Assembly (NCBI GenBank): GCA_903893315.1
Contig: CAITLU010000033.1
Span: 1 to 41,417 of the forward strand
Origin: an uncultured bacterium
Lineage (GTDB): Bacteria > Desulfobacterota > Binatia > UBA1149 > CAITLU01
Reading direction: 5' to 3'
Length of the DNA stretch: 41,417 nt
Shown: positions 1 to 8,568 of the stretch, piece after piece
Numbering within the stretch: the first letter of the stretch is position 1
How the letters are laid out: each line of letters begins with the position of its first letter
Position numbers and translations under genes: made by a program
The notes under the pieces: model-generated
Databases searched by the model: none
What the model was told of the DNA's origin: nothing
What the model saw: the letters and a program-made list of their open reading frames with translations, nothing else

Positions 1-122
1 AATCCCTTCTTCGACTGCACCAAAGTGATAGCTGCCGTAAGCGTAGTCTTACCGTGGTCGACGTGTCCGATCGTACCAACGTTGACGTGCGGCTTCGTGC
101 GCTTGAATGTCTCCTTAGCCAT
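1..122 (-). CDS. tuf: Elongation factor Tu, N-terminal fragment
   Basis: This is the start of EF-Tu, the GTPase that delivers aminoacyl-tRNA to the ribosome. The reverse strand from the ATG at 122-120 reads [20 protein letters not shown] and then [12 protein letters not shown], which contains the G1 (P-loop) GTP-binding motif. Only about 40 codons are visible and the gene runs off the left edge. It follows four tRNA genes on the same strand, in the order known for the thrU-tyrU-glyT-thrT-tufB transcription unit of Escherichia coli, so it is probably cotranscribed with them. The identity is certain; whether the genome has a second tuf copy cannot be seen here. Confidence 0.97.
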   Translation of the reverse strand, partial: MAKETFKRTKPHVNVGTIGHVDHGKTTLTAAITLVQSKKG

Positions 123-186
123 GACTTTTTCGCTCTCCCGTCTCTACGTTGCCGTTGTCGATACTTGGTGAAAGCCGATCAGTTGC

Positions 187-262
187 TGGAGCCCACGACC
201 GGATTCGAACCGGTGACCTCGTCCTTACCAAGGACGTGCTCTACCACCTGAGCTACGTGGGC
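187..262 (-). tRNA. thrT: tRNA-Thr (GGT anticodon)
   Basis: The reverse strand folds as a 76-nt cloverleaf with acceptor pairs GCCCACG/CGTGGGC, an anticodon loop reading TTGGTAA (GGT, threonine) and a T-loop TTCGAAT. The 3' CCA is encoded. It is the last tRNA before tuf, 64 nt upstream of the tuf start. Confidence 0.96.
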
Positions 263-320
263 CTTCCTTTCGCTGCAGACAGCGGCACTTTGCCGCCGCA
301 CCCACAACTTGGAATCAGAG

Positions 321-394
321 AGCGGGAGACGAGAATCGAACTCGCGACCCTCAGCTTGGAAGGCTGATGCTCTAACCATCTGAGCTACTCCCGC
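321..394 (-). tRNA. glyT: tRNA-Gly (TCC anticodon)
   Basis: The reverse strand gives acceptor GCGGGAG paired with CTCCCGC, an anticodon loop CTTCCAA (TCC, glycine) and a T-loop TTCGATT. The 3' CCA is not encoded, unlike in its tRNA-Thr and tRNA-Tyr neighbours, so it would be added after transcription. Confidence 0.96.
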
Positions 395-491
395 ACGAAC
401 ACTCTCAGGCCCCATGGCAGGTCGAACCGATCCTTCTATCCTCAGCGCTCGTCAGTTCCCAACGGTCCGTGCGAGGCGCCGACGTCAAAAG

Positions 492-577
<86 letters not shown>

Positions 578-604
578 CCGAACCTCTGCTCCGTCGCCTC
601 ATAA

Positions 605-678
<74 letters not shown>

Positions 679-932
679 ACCGCAAAAAACCGTGACCGGG
701 CGCGCACATCCGAAGAAGGGCTTCCGCTCGACCAACCCAGATCGCGGAGACACTGACACCGCGGCAAGGCCGCGCGCATGTCCCTTGAGCGCCTAGGGTC
801 CAAAAGCAAACGCGAGTCCATATCCACCGTTACGCACGGTGTCAACCAGTGCAGCCACGTCACGCCGACAACCTGAGCGATTCCACGCCCGGCTGCTCCG
901 CAAAAGCAGCGGACAGAGCGCACAGCCAACCT

Positions 933-1769
933 TCAGCCACGACGACCTGCACGGTACAAATCTCCATCCAGAAGGCGATAGATCGCCACAGCCGCCGCAA
1001 CCGACGCATTCAGAGACTCCACCCGACCTCGCATCGGCAGACGGTGAATCTCGTCACAGTTCTCGGCCACCAGACGATGCATCCCCTCCCCCTCACCGCC
1101 AAGGATCAGTCCGACCTTGACACCGAGACGCGGGTCCTCACCACTGCCGCCACGCGGCAGAAGCCGCTCCCCCTCGCAATCCAGACCGAGAATCCAGAAC
1201 CCGGCCTCTTTGGCGGCCTGGATCGAACGCACGATGTTGTTCACCCGCGCCACCGGCAAGTAGACGGCGGCCCCGGCCGACACGCGCATGACGGTGGCAT
1301 TTACCTGGGCCGAGCGCCGCTCGGGCAGTACCGCTCCGAGCGCTCCGGCAGCCTCGGCAGTGCGCAGCACGGCCCCCAGATTGTGCGGATCCGCGATACC
1401 GTCGAGGAAAAGCAGCAGCCCGTCACGGGCCAGCAGAGTCTCCAGCTCGGCATAGGCATACACGACCTCGGCGGCGATACCCTGGCATCGGGCGTCGGCC
1501 AAACGGTCACACTCCCCCTTGCCCATGGACGACACCGGGATTCCCTTGGTACGGGCCATCTGCGCCAGACCGCGCGGTCGAGGTCCCGAAGGATCCTCGA
1601 GATAGACGCGGTGGACTGCGGCAATGGCAGTGCCCTTGGAAGCGTTGAGGGCAGCCTCGACGGCGTTGGGGCCGGCGACGATGATGCGGGTGCTGTCGCG
1701 GGAATCCGCGCGAGAGTGCGCAGCGTTTGTTCGCCGCGTACCGGGTGGTTCTCTGTCACGACGAGACAT
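933..1769 (-). CDS. rlmB: TrmH-family 23S rRNA 2'-O-methyltransferase (RlmB-like)
   Basis: A 278-residue SpoU/TrmH-type RNA methyltransferase, which makes a trefoil-knot fold and methylates a ribose 2'-OH using S-adenosylmethionine. All three family motifs are present: DPHNLGAVLRTA at about 127-138 (catalytic Arg), LILGGEGEGM at 221-230 and ESLNASVAAA at 251-260. The N-terminal 100 residues look like the L30e-like substrate-binding domain that follows a basic leader. Length and motif spacing fit RlmB, which makes Gm2251 in 23S rRNA, but related TrmH enzymes are hard to tell apart by motif alone. The ATG at 1769 has a GGAG ribosome-binding site 8 nt upstream. The gene is divergent from lptF and lies upstream of the tRNA-tuf string on the same strand. 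A weak hairpin (GCTGCT/AGCAGC, 892-910) follows the stop. Confidence 0.88.
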   Translation of the reverse strand: MSRRDREPPGTRRTNAAHSRADSRDSTRIIVAGPNAVEAALNASKGTAIAAVHRVYLEDPSGPRPRGLAQMARTKGIPVSSMGKGECDRLADARCQGIAAEVVYAYAELETLLARDGLLLFLDGIADPHNLGAVLRTAEAAGALGAVLPERRSAQVNATVMRVSAGAAVYLPVARVNNIVRSIQAAKEAGFWILGLDCEGERLLPRGGSGEDPRLGVKVGLILGGEGEGMHRLVAENCDEIHRLPMRGRVESLNASVAAAVAIYRLLDGDLYRAGRRG

Positions 1770-1837
1770 GGTTGGGGCTCCAAAAAAGGCGGGCCGCGTT
1801 TACAGCCCGGGGCCGCACGTCTACACTGCGCATCCCA

Positions 1838-3013
1838 ATGGGTAAAACCCTGAGGAGGTACCTCCTTCGACAGATCGGCGGTGCCTTCGCGTCAGGCATC
1901 GCGATATTTACGTTCGTCCTGTTCGTCGCCAGGGCGGTCGAGCTGCTGGAGATGATCTTCGCGCGCGGAGTGCCGGGGGTGCTGGTGCTGCGCCTCTTGG
2001 CCTGCATCGTTCCCACTTTCCTCGAAGCGACGTTACCCATGGCCTTCCTGCTAGGTGTAGTTGTCGCCGTCGCTCGTCTGGTCGCGGACGGAGAAGTATT
2101 GGCGATGCGCGCAGCCGGCATCAACGTGTACCAGATGATGAGGCCGGTTTTGGTGGTCGCCGTTCTTGTATCCGCGGCAACATTGGCGCTGGCGATGACG
2201 GCACGCCCGTGGGGCCATCGCGAGTTCGAGAGCACGGCATTCGAAATCGCCAAAACTCGCGCGTCAGCCGCGCTGCGTCCCCGCTTCTTCAACACTGACT
2301 TCGAACGCATGGTGGTCTACGTCGACCGCATCGACCCCGACAACGGAACGCTGCTCGGCGTCGTTCTCTCCGACGAGCGTTCTCCCGAACACGCGATGAC
2401 AGTCTTCGCGAAGGCCGGACGCGTCGGTGGTCGCGAAGACTCCGGCTCGCTGTTCCTGCAACTTCTCGACGGTACCAGCGTGCTCGGCAACCAGACCTCG
2501 GCAGACTACGATGTTACCAATTTCCGCTCCCTCGACGTCACGCTGCAACTGCGCACAGCTACCGGTAAAGTAGCGGTAGGCGATCAGCCAGGAGCTATGG
2601 ACTGGAGCGAAATAAAAGACGCACGTGCCGCTTCCAACAACGACGGCAAAACCGCGCGTGAAGCTATGATAGAACTCCACCGCAGGCTCGCCATCTCAGC
2701 AGCGCCGCTCGTTCTTGCGTTGATCGCGCTGCCGCTCGGCATGCAGCCGACACGTTCGGCTCGTTCGCAGGGAGCGGGGATGAGTATCGCCGCAATTCTC
2801 ATATACTACGCGCTACTCAGTCTCAGTACCGCACTGGCGCGTTCCAGCATACTTCCGGCCGCAGCGGCGCTGTGGCTGCCTAATACAGCCTTCGCAGTCG
2901 TCGGTTCGTGGATGCTGGCCCGCACCGCACACGACCGACGCCCGTGGCCCTCGCTTGGTTCCGCCGAGGATCTCGTCGCCGTAGTTACGCGGTGGCGAAG
3001 CAGGCCGGACTGA
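1838..3013 (+). CDS. lptF: LPS export ABC transporter permease LptF
   Basis: A YjgP/YjgQ-family permease of 391 residues. With LptG and the LptB ATPase it would form the inner-membrane LptB2FG machine that extracts lipopolysaccharide and passes it to LptC/LptA. The sequence shows the family layout: paired hydrophobic helices at the N-terminus (about 15-35 and 50-120), a soluble periplasmic beta-jellyroll in the middle (about 130-265) and three further helices at the C-terminus. I chose the ATG at 1838 because the protein there begins MGKTLRRYLLRQ, the typical LptF N-terminus; the frame is open upstream to 1727 but those residues do not look like this family. There is no clear ribosome-binding site before it. 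The TGA stop overlaps the ATG of lptG (TGATG), so the two are translationally coupled. Which of the pair is F and which G is judged by order. Confidence 0.85.
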   Translation: MGKTLRRYLLRQIGGAFASGIAIFTFVLFVARAVELLEMIFARGVPGVLVLRLLACIVPTFLEATLPMAFLLGVVVAVARLVADGEVLAMRAAGINVYQMMRPVLVVAVLVSAATLALAMTARPWGHREFESTAFEIAKTRASAALRPRFFNTDFERMVVYVDRIDPDNGTLLGVVLSDERSPEHAMTVFAKAGRVGGREDSGSLFLQLLDGTSVLGNQTSADYDVTNFRSLDVTLQLRTATGKVAVGDQPGAMDWSEIKDARAASNNDGKTAREAMIELHRRLAISAAPLVLALIALPLGMQPTRSARSQGAGMSIAAILIYYALLSLSTALARSSILPAAAALWLPNTAFAVVGSWMLARTAHDRRPWPSLGSAEDLVAVVTRWRSRPD

Positions 3014-4089
3014 TGTCGATCGTCTCACGCTATCTTGCGGCCCGCTATCTCTACGTGTTCGGGGTGGCAATGGTGGCCACATGCGGGCTCTTCCTGGTCA
3101 TCGATGTTTTCGATCGGCTCGGGCAGATCCTGCCGTTCGGGCCTTCGTGGACCCAGGTCGTCGTCTACTTTCTCTTCAAGTTGCCAAAAATCATTTTCGA
3201 CATTTATCCGGCCGCAAGCCTGCTCGCCGCACTGATATCCGTGGGCATCCTCAGCCGTAACCGGGAGATACTCGCGCTGCGTGCGTGTGGACTCAGCACC
3301 TGGCGGCTGGCGGTGCCGATCGTGGCGGTTGCCGCGCTCACAAGTGTGTTTGCACTTTTCTGGAACGAGACGCTGGTGCCGGTGGCGGCTACACGTTCGC
3401 GCTGGTTGTGGGACGTCGAACTTAAACAGAAAGTATACCGCGGCGTGTTCGACGCGGCCTCATTGTGGTTCCAGAGCAAAGACGGCTTCGTGCACATCGC
3501 CCAGTACGACGCCGGACAGCGCATCATCCGCGGCCTTACACTCTATGAGTCCGACCCCTCTTTCACGCTGCATCGAATAATCGAGGTCGATCGAATGCAC
3601 TGGAGCGACGGTGCCTGGCTCGCCGACCGTGGTGTCGTAAAAGATCTGCTGGCACCGGGCGGCGTCGAAGTACGGCCACTGGCCGTGGGAGAATTCCGCC
3701 TGCGCGAAGACCCCGACAATCTTACCGCGCGCAAGCGCCGCCCCGAGGAGTTCAGCTTCCGACAACTACGCGACCAGATCGCGCTCCTGCAATCAAAAGG
3801 GCTCAGTGCCGACGAGTTTCTGGTCGACCTTTACCACAAGCTGGCGTGGCCATTCTCCGGTCTGGTGGTGGCCATGCTCGGAGTGCCGCTTGCACTTCGC
3901 AACGGCGCCAGAGGAGCCATTGCTGCCAACGTAGGCGTCGGCCTCGTGGTCGGTTTTTCCTATTGGGTACTGACCGGATTGGCGTTGTCCGCCGGACGCA
4001 CCGGCGGGCTGTCTCCGATCGTGGCTGCGTGGAGTGCCAATGTCACTTTCGCCATGTTGGCCGCGTTCTTTTACGCCGGTAGCGACTGA
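3013..4089 (+). CDS. lptG: LPS export ABC transporter permease LptG
   Basis: The second YjgP/YjgQ permease, 358 residues, beginning MSIVSRYLAARYL. It has N-terminal membrane helices (about 15-35 and 55-120), a periplasmic jellyroll (about 125-265) and three C-terminal helices, including the run LALRNGARGAIAANVGVGLV typical of this family. It would be the partner of LptF in the LPS extractor. The start codon shares one base with the lptF stop, which fixes the start. A frame extending upstream to 2908 lies inside lptF and is rejected. It converges on argC, with a hairpin between the two genes. Confidence 0.87.
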   Translation: MSIVSRYLAARYLYVFGVAMVATCGLFLVIDVFDRLGQILPFGPSWTQVVVYFLFKLPKIIFDIYPAASLLAALISVGILSRNREILALRACGLSTWRLAVPIVAVAALTSVFALFWNETLVPVAATRSRWLWDVELKQKVYRGVFDAASLWFQSKDGFVHIAQYDAGQRIIRGLTLYESDPSFTLHRIIEVDRMHWSDGAWLADRGVVKDLLAPGGVEVRPLAVGEFRLREDPDNLTARKRRPEEFSFRQLRDQIALLQSKGLSADEFLVDLYHKLAWPFSGLVVAMLGVPLALRNGARGAIAANVGVGLVVGFSYWVLTGLALSAGRTGGLSPIVAAWSANVTFAMLAAFFYAGSD

Positions 4090-4099
4090 GCGGAAAGTC

Positions 4100-4126
4100 G
4101 GACGCTAAGCCGCAAGTGTAGCGTCC
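4100..4126. terminator. Hairpin between convergent lptG and argC
   Basis: A perfect 8-bp inverted repeat (GGACGCTA/TAGCGTCC) with an 11-nt loop lies in the 47-bp gap between the two converging genes. There is no strong T-tract on either side, so it is a plausible but unproven bidirectional terminator. Confidence 0.5.
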
Positions 4127-4136
4127 ATATTCCGGA

Positions 4137-5168
4137 TCAGGGAAGCGCGGGAAGTAGTTCCAGGCCGGTAGTTTCGGTAACACCGATCATGCAGTTGAAA
4201 TTTTGCACGGCCTGGCCTGCGGCACCCTTGCCGAGATTGTCGATCGCCGCTACGACGACTACGCGCCCCGTCTCGGCCTCTCTGACCCACGCAATTTCAA
4301 CCATGTTGGTGCCGCGAACCGCGCGCGGCTCGGGCATCGCACCGTCTTCGAGAATACGTACGAACGGCTCCCGCGCGTATCGCTCGCGGAAGAGGCCGGC
4401 AACATCCACGTCGGCGTGAACGTCAGCGTAACAGGTAGAAAGCAGGCCGCGCGCAATCGGCAACAGATGGGGAGAGAATACCACCGGTCTCGAGGCTCCC
4501 GCCGTTGCCGACAGTTGACTGGCAATCTCGGGTTGGTGGCGGTGCTTCCCGATACCGTAAGGACGTATGTTCTCGGTCACTTCGGCAAAGAGCTGATCGA
4601 CTTTGGCGGCGCGCCCGGCTCCGCTGGTTCCAGACTTGGAATCCACGAACACCGGACCGCGAATGTGCGCCGCCAGCGGCAGCAGCGCCATCAACGCACT
4701 GGTAGGATAACAGCCGGGATTGGCCACCAGACGCGCACCGGCAACCTGCTCACGCGCGTACTCGGTGAGGCCATAGACCGCCTCTGCGACAAGGGCCGGC
4801 GCCGCGTGCTTGCCGTACCACTTCTCGTACAGGGGCACGTCCCGGAAACGAAAATCGGCACCGATGTCGATCACGCGCACACCGCGCTCGACCAAGGTGG
4901 CAACAACCGCAGTAGAGGCCCCGTGGGGCAACGCGGTAAACGCGAAATCCACGCGCTGAGCAATCGCCTCTGCGTCGACCGGCTCCAGATTCAAGCCGGT
5001 AAACGCAAGGGTTCGGTGCACCTCTCCGAGCGAGCGGCCGGCCGCTTGCTCCGAGGTGACTACTTCCAGTCGAACATTGGGGTGACGCGCCAGCAGGCGA
5101 ACGAGCTCGGCTCCCGAGTAGCCGGTCGCTCCCACGACTGCCACCCGGTGGAGCTTCGAGCCCGTCAT
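4137..5168 (-). CDS. argC: N-acetyl-gamma-glutamyl-phosphate reductase
   Basis: A 343-residue ArgC that reduces N-acetylglutamyl phosphate to the semialdehyde with NADPH, the third step of arginine synthesis. The N-terminal Rossmann fold starts VAVVGATGYSGAELVRLL (dinucleotide binding). The active-site cysteine is Cys153 in ANPGCYPTSALM, preceded by DIGADFRFRD (101-110), and the family histidine lies in GKHRHQPEI. Full length for the family. It follows rpsI with only 4 nt between, so it is cotranscribed with the L13 and S9 genes, a linkage that ties arginine synthesis to ribosome production. No other arg gene is in the window. Confidence 0.95.
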   Translation of the reverse strand: MTGSKLHRVAVVGATGYSGAELVRLLARHPNVRLEVVTSEQAAGRSLGEVHRTLAFTGLNLEPVDAEAIAQRVDFAFTALPHGASTAVVATLVERGVRVIDIGADFRFRDVPLYEKWYGKHAAPALVAEAVYGLTEYAREQVAGARLVANPGCYPTSALMALLPLAAHIRGPVFVDSKSGTSGAGRAAKVDQLFAEVTENIRPYGIGKHRHQPEIASQLSATAGASRPVVFSPHLLPIARGLLSTCYADVHADVDVAGLFRERYAREPFVRILEDGAMPEPRAVRGTNMVEIAWVREAETGRVVVVAAIDNLGKGAAGQAVQNFNCMIGVTETTGLELLPALP

Positions 5169-5172
5169 GGAG

Positions 5173-5568
5173 CTAACGCTTCGAGTATTGAGGACGCTTG
5201 CGGGCCTTGTGACGGCCGTATTTCTTGCGCTCGACGATACGCGAGTCGCGGGTCATGAACCCCGCCTTGCGCAGCGCCGGCCTCAGTTCCGGATCAGCCT
5301 CGACGAGAGCTCGACAGATTCCGTGGCGGATCGCACTGGCCTGAGCGGCGATGCCGCCGCCATGAACCTTCGCATCGACGTCGTAACCGGAAGGACGGCC
5401 GATCACGTCGAAAGGTTGCGCGATGATCATGCGCAAAGTCGGGCGCGGAAAGTACTCGACGATCTCGCGCTCGTTGATGGTGATCTTGCCTTCTCCGGCA
5501 CGCACCCAAACCCGCGCGATGGCGGTTTTGCGCTTACCGGTTGCTTGAGAGTTCTGCGTCACTACCAT
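5173..5568 (-). CDS. rpsI: 30S ribosomal protein S9
   Basis: A 131-residue S9, a small-subunit protein whose C-terminal tail reaches the P-site tRNA. Visible signatures are [12 protein letters not shown] near the N-terminus, [19 protein letters not shown] in the core and the very basic tail ending [11 protein letters not shown], with the expected terminal Lys-Arg. The ATG at 5568 is preceded by a GGA-containing ribosome-binding site. It lies 27 nt after rplM and 4 nt before argC on the same strand. Confidence 0.98.
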   Translation of the reverse strand: MVVTQNSQATGKRKTAIARVWVRAGEGKITINEREIVEYFPRPTLRMIIAQPFDVIGRPSGYDVDAKVHGGGIAAQASAIRHGICRALVEADPELRPALRKAGFMTRDSRIVERKKYGRHKARKRPQYSKR

Positions 5569-5595
5569 TTCTGATCCGTTGTCCTAGTCGTCGGC

Positions 5596-6036
5596 TCAGA
5601 CCGGAAGGTCTTGCGGAGCCTGAGCCACGTGGGGATGCTCGCTGCCAGAGTAGATTTTGAGTTTGCGGGCCAATGCCCGTCCAAGTCGGTTGCGCGGGAG
5701 CATGCCCACCACCGCCTGGCGAATCAGTTTGTCGGGGTTCTTGGCGAGAATGTCGCCGGCGCTGCGCTGTCGAATGCCGCCCGGGTATCCCGAATAAGTG
5801 TAGTGGATCTTGCCCTTCGCCTTGGATCCCGTCAGCCGAATCTTATCGGCATTGACCACCACGACGAAGTCGCCGCAGTCGACGTGAGGCGTAAAGGCCG
5901 GATTGTGCTTACCGCGAAGCACGATGGCTACGCGAGTGGCCAAACGGCCCAGCACCTGATCCGCCGCATCAACAACGTACCACTGCCGTGCGGCTCGGGC
6001 CGCTTCCACGGATAGGCTCTTGGTCACCTTCTGCAT
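5596..6036 (-). CDS. rplM: 50S ribosomal protein L13
   Basis: A 146-residue L13, an early-assembly protein of the large subunit. Signatures include [16 protein letters not shown] near the N-terminus, the stretch [20 protein letters not shown] and [13 protein letters not shown]. It is first in rplM-rpsI-argC. The 149-bp leader before it (6037-6185) separates it from tRNA-Asp on the same strand and holds short tandem repeats close to the start codon. In E. coli, L13 represses its own leader mRNA; whether that applies here is unknown. Confidence 0.98.
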   Translation of the reverse strand: MQKVTKSLSVEAARAARQWYVVDAADQVLGRLATRVAIVLRGKHNPAFTPHVDCGDFVVVVNADKIRLTGSKAKGKIHYTYSGYPGGIRQRSAGDILAKNPDKLIRQAVVGMLPRNRLGRALARKLKIYSGSEHPHVAQAPQDLPV

Positions 6037-6048
6037 GTCTTCTTCTAT

Positions 6049-6080
6049 CCTACGCTTGCCTACGTCGCCTACACTTGCCT
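6049..6080 (-). repeat. Short tandem repeats in the rplM leader
   Basis: On the forward strand CCTACGCTTGCCT (6049-6061) and CCTACACTTGCCT (6068-6080) are direct repeats with one mismatch. A degenerate CCTACGTCG unit lies between them, giving a period of 9-10 bp. In the rplM mRNA this reads as repeated GUAGG units ending about 12 nt before the start codon. They could present alternative ribosome-binding sites or a regulatory structure, or may be a simple sequence slip. Confidence 0.45.
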
Positions 6081-6185
6081 GCGGTCGCTACGGTCCCCGT
6101 GCGCATCGGCGCCTGTCTGTCGCACGCTAGGAATCCCTTACACCAGCGGCGCTGACCCAAAGTACCGACGGCGCCTTCGGAAAAG

Positions 6186-6262
6186 TGGCGGGGCCGACGA
6201 GACTCGAACTCGCGACCTCTGGCGTGACAGGCCAGCGTTCTAACCAACTGAACTACGACCCC
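6186..6262 (-). tRNA. tRNA-Asp (GTC anticodon)
   Basis: A 77-nt cloverleaf on the reverse strand. The acceptor GGGGTCG pairs with CGGCCCC (one G-U pair), the anticodon loop contains GTC (aspartate), the T-loop is TTCGAGT and the 3' CCA is encoded. It is upstream of rplM on the same strand. Confidence 0.96.
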
Positions 6263-6653
6263 GTTTTCCTACGGAATACCAACCGTCAGCGACCGAGCCC
6301 GCGTTCCTAACAGCAACGACCGGGCTGGGCAAATCAGCGAGCACAAAAGACCCTCACGGCACACCAGGCTCGGGCCGAGAGAGTCCTCGCCGGCAGCGCC
6401 GCGGCCAGCGGCGGCCCTCCTGGACGACCTGCCGATTCGACCCGACCAGCCTTCCGTGTGGCCACGACAAACGCACAGGCCGGGGCCGCGCTCTGCAGGC
6501 CCACCGCTTGTCACACGCTGGCCCCGTATCCCGAACAACGCGGAAACGGCTGGGCGCAATCGGCCGCGCAGCGGCGGCCTTGCTGCGCGCAATTGCAGCG
6601 ATACGGCCCACGCGCGCTCGACCCCGAGGTCCTCGTAACATAGGCAAAGGCGC
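6263..6653. other. Gene-free stretch upstream of the acyl-CoA synthetase
   Basis: 391 bp between the 5' end of tRNA-Asp (minus) and the acyl-CoA synthetase start (plus). Open frames run through it on both strands, but they are GC-driven, resemble no protein I know and lack ribosome-binding sites. It must hold the divergent promoters for both sides; I could not identify convincing -35/-10 pairs. Confidence 0.5.
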
Positions 6654-8276
6654 ATGAGCCTTCGCGGAACAGGACAGGGCGGCGCAATCGGCCGGACCTT
6701 GGAGATAATCGAGGTACTTGGCGGCGCGGGAATACTGTGGCCCCGTTACCTCGCGGCGCTTGCCAAGGCAGCAGGACGGTACGGGTCCACGCCCGCAGCG
6801 GGCTTTTCGGCTTCGGCGGCTCGGCGTCCCGACGACGTGGGGCTGATCGACGAGGTGGGGCCTCCCCTGACCTTCGGTGAGATCGAGCGACGCACGAACG
6901 CACTGGCGCGCGGCCTGGCAGCGGCAGGCGTCAAGGCCGGCGACGGCGTCGGCCTGTTCGCACGCAACCACCGCGGCTTCGTCGAACCGATGATCGCCCT
7001 CAACAAACTCGGTGCCAACGCACTGTTGCTCAACACCGGCTTCGCCGCCCCGCAACTTTCCGAGGTACTCGCGCGAGAAGAATGCCGCGTGGTGCTCTAC
7101 GACGAGGAGTTCACCTCTATCGTCGAGACCGGTGCAAACGATCGCACCCGCATCCTGACCCTGTCGTCGGGCTCGGGCGGTCAGCCTTCAATCGAAGACC
7201 TGATCGCAAAACACGACGGCTCCGCGCTGGAGGCTCCTCCCAAACACGGCCGCATAACGATTCTGACTTCGGGAACCACCGGCACGCCCAAGGGAGCCAG
7301 GCGCGAGCCCAAGCGGACCGGACTCGACAGTCTTGTCGGACTTCTCGGCCGTATGCCGCTGCGTGTGAACGAAAAAACCCTGATCGCGGCGCCCGCGTTC
7401 CACTCATGGGGTGGCGTCCACCTGCTGCTCGCGTCGATCCTGTCGTGCACGATCGTGTTGCGAAAACGTTTCGATCCCGAAGACACACTGGCAGCAATAG
7501 ACGAATACCGCCCCGACGTACTCGCCGTCGTTCCGGTGATGATTCAAAGAATCGTCGCGCTCCCACCCGATGTCATCGCGCGCTACCAGGCACGCTCATT
7601 ACGCGTAGTTGCAGCCAGCGGCTCTGCTCTGCCCGGAGAACTGGCACTGCGCTGGATGGATACCTTCGGAGACAACCTCTACAACTTCTACGGCTCCACC
7701 GAGATCGCCCAAGCCACGATCGCAATGCCTGACGAACTACGCGCCGTACCTGGAACAGCAGGTCGCCCACCTCGCGGCACCACGGTCCGCGTTCTCGACG
7801 AGAACGGCAAAGATGTACCCACCGGCGTCATCGGCCGCATCTTCGTCGGTAACGACAACCAGTTCGACGGCTACACAGGCGGCGGCGGCAAGGAAGTGCT
7901 GCACGGCTTGATGTCGAGCGGTGACGTCGGACATTTCGATCAGAACGGACTGCTGTTCGTCGACGGTCGCGACGACGACATGATCATCTCTGGCGGCGAG
8001 AACGTTTTTCCCCGCGAGGTCGAGGATCTGCTCACCAATCACCCCGCCGTTAACGAAGCAGCCGTGATCGGTGTTCCAGACACCGAATTCGGGCAGCGCC
8101 TGAAAGCTTTCGTCGTTCTCGAGAACAACGGCGCCACCGACGCAGAGAGCCTCAAAAATTACGTCAAGGAACACCTTGCCCGCTACAAGGTTCCGCGGCA
8201 GATCGTCTTCCTCGAAGAGTTGCCGCGCAATCCGACCGGCAAAGTTCTCAAGCGTCTGTTGCGCGAACAGGCCTGA
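6654..8276 (+). CDS. AMP-dependent acyl-CoA synthetase (FadD-like)
   Basis: A 540-residue ANL-superfamily enzyme that adenylates a carboxylic acid with ATP and transfers it to coenzyme A. Core motifs in order: the P-loop-like ITILTSGTTGTPKG (201-214), YNFYGSTEIA (the A5 motif), SSGDVGHFDQNG with the ribose-binding aspartate and VDGRDDDMIISGGEN at the hinge, and the catalytic lysine near 530 in NPTGKVLKR. A helical leader of about 50 residues precedes the AMP-binding domain, as in mycobacterial FadD12-type medium/long-chain ligases. Substrate cannot be assigned from sequence; a fatty acid is most likely. AAAGG lies just before the ATG. It stands alone, and the mobile element begins about 55 bp after its stop. 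Confidence 0.88.
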   Translation: MSLRGTGQGGAIGRTLEIIEVLGGAGILWPRYLAALAKAAGRYGSTPAAGFSASAARRPDDVGLIDEVGPPLTFGEIERRTNALARGLAAAGVKAGDGVGLFARNHRGFVEPMIALNKLGANALLLNTGFAAPQLSEVLAREECRVVLYDEEFTSIVETGANDRTRILTLSSGSGGQPSIEDLIAKHDGSALEAPPKHGRITILTSGTTGTPKGARREPKRTGLDSLVGLLGRMPLRVNEKTLIAAPAFHSWGGVHLLLASILSCTIVLRKRFDPEDTLAAIDEYRPDVLAVVPVMIQRIVALPPDVIARYQARSLRVVAASGSALPGELALRWMDTFGDNLYNFYGSTEIAQATIAMPDELRAVPGTAGRPPRGTTVRVLDENGKDVPTGVIGRIFVGNDNQFDGYTGGGGKEVLHGLMSSGDVGHFDQNGLLFVDGRDDDMIISGGENVFPREVEDLLTNHPAVNEAAVIGVPDTEFGQRLKAFVVLENNGATDAESLKNYVKEHLARYKVPRQIVFLEELPRNPTGKVLKRLLREQA

Positions 8277-8332
8277 AACGACGGGGGCTATGACGTAGCT
8301 TGCCCCGGCGGTAAGCAGCGCCGAAGGCGGGA

Positions 8333-8348
8333 GTGGTGGGCGGTACTG
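8333..8348 (+). repeat. Attachment-site repeat at the tRNA-distal end of the element
   Basis: GTGGTGGGCGGTACTG here is identical to 17164-17179, the 3' end of tRNA-Val. After three mismatches another TCGAAC also matches (8352-8357 and 17183-17188). Only a T-arm and acceptor fragment is present, not a second tRNA. This is the expected footprint of integrase-mediated insertion into a tRNA gene. Confidence 0.85.
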
Positions 8349-8411
8349 CAATCGAACTGCGACGCTAACGTATCGAACTTGCCGTGTCTTCGGTTCGCGA
8401 CGTCCTCGGCT

Positions 8412-8429
8412 GTCCCCTAAAGCGTCCCC
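8412..8429. promoter_or_regulatory. Candidate integrase arm-type sites, tRNA-distal end
   Basis: Two GTCCCC hexamers (8412-8417 and 8424-8429; GGGGAC on the reverse strand) sit about 65-80 bp inside the element boundary, 12 bp apart and in the same orientation. The same hexamer occurs three times beside the integrase at the other end. Such clustering at both ends suits arm-type sites bound by the integrase N-terminal domain, but hexamers are short and this is inference. Confidence 0.35.
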
Positions 8430-8431
8430 AT

Positions 8432-8566
8432 CTACGCGCTTGGTGGGCACGCGCACTTCCGTGACTTCCGGTCCCTTAAAAAGGCGGCGGCCACGTCGTC
8501 GCGGCCGGTCAGGATTGCGACGAGCGCGCGGTCGGCCTGGAAGAGCAGGGCGGCAAGGTCGGGCAC
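8432..8566 (-). CDS. Possible small protein of 44 residues
   Basis: A GTG-started frame beginning 2 nt after the stop of the upstream lipoprotein gene and ending in TAG. The translation, starting VPDLAALLFQADRALVAIL, contains an amphipathic or hydrophobic helix followed by a basic, cysteine-containing tail (RDRKSRKCAC). I recognise no family. Support comes only from its tight spacing after the lipoprotein and its protein-like composition. It may be the last gene of the element's leftward operon, or chance. Confidence 0.3.
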   Translation of the reverse strand: MPDLAALLFQADRALVAILTGRDDVAAAFLRDRKSRKCACPPSA

Positions 8567-8568
8567 GG

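Noticed and set aside
849-1853. Plus-strand frame of 334 residues opposite rlmB
   Set aside because: Antisense to rlmB, whose three methyltransferase motifs are intact.
4203-5258. Long plus-strand frame of 351 residues opposite argC
   Set aside because: It is antisense to argC, which has all family motifs; a GC-rich codon pattern leaves the opposite strand open.
6354-7055. Minus-strand frame of 233 residues upstream of and into the acyl-CoA synthetase
   Set aside because: Overlaps the synthetase N-terminus and lacks domain or ribosome-binding support.
8333-8420. A second tRNA-Val or tRNA pseudogene at the left end
   Set aside because: Only the 3' 16 bp and a 6-bp T-loop match remain; no D-arm, anticodon arm or acceptor 5' strand is present, so it is an attachment-site copy.
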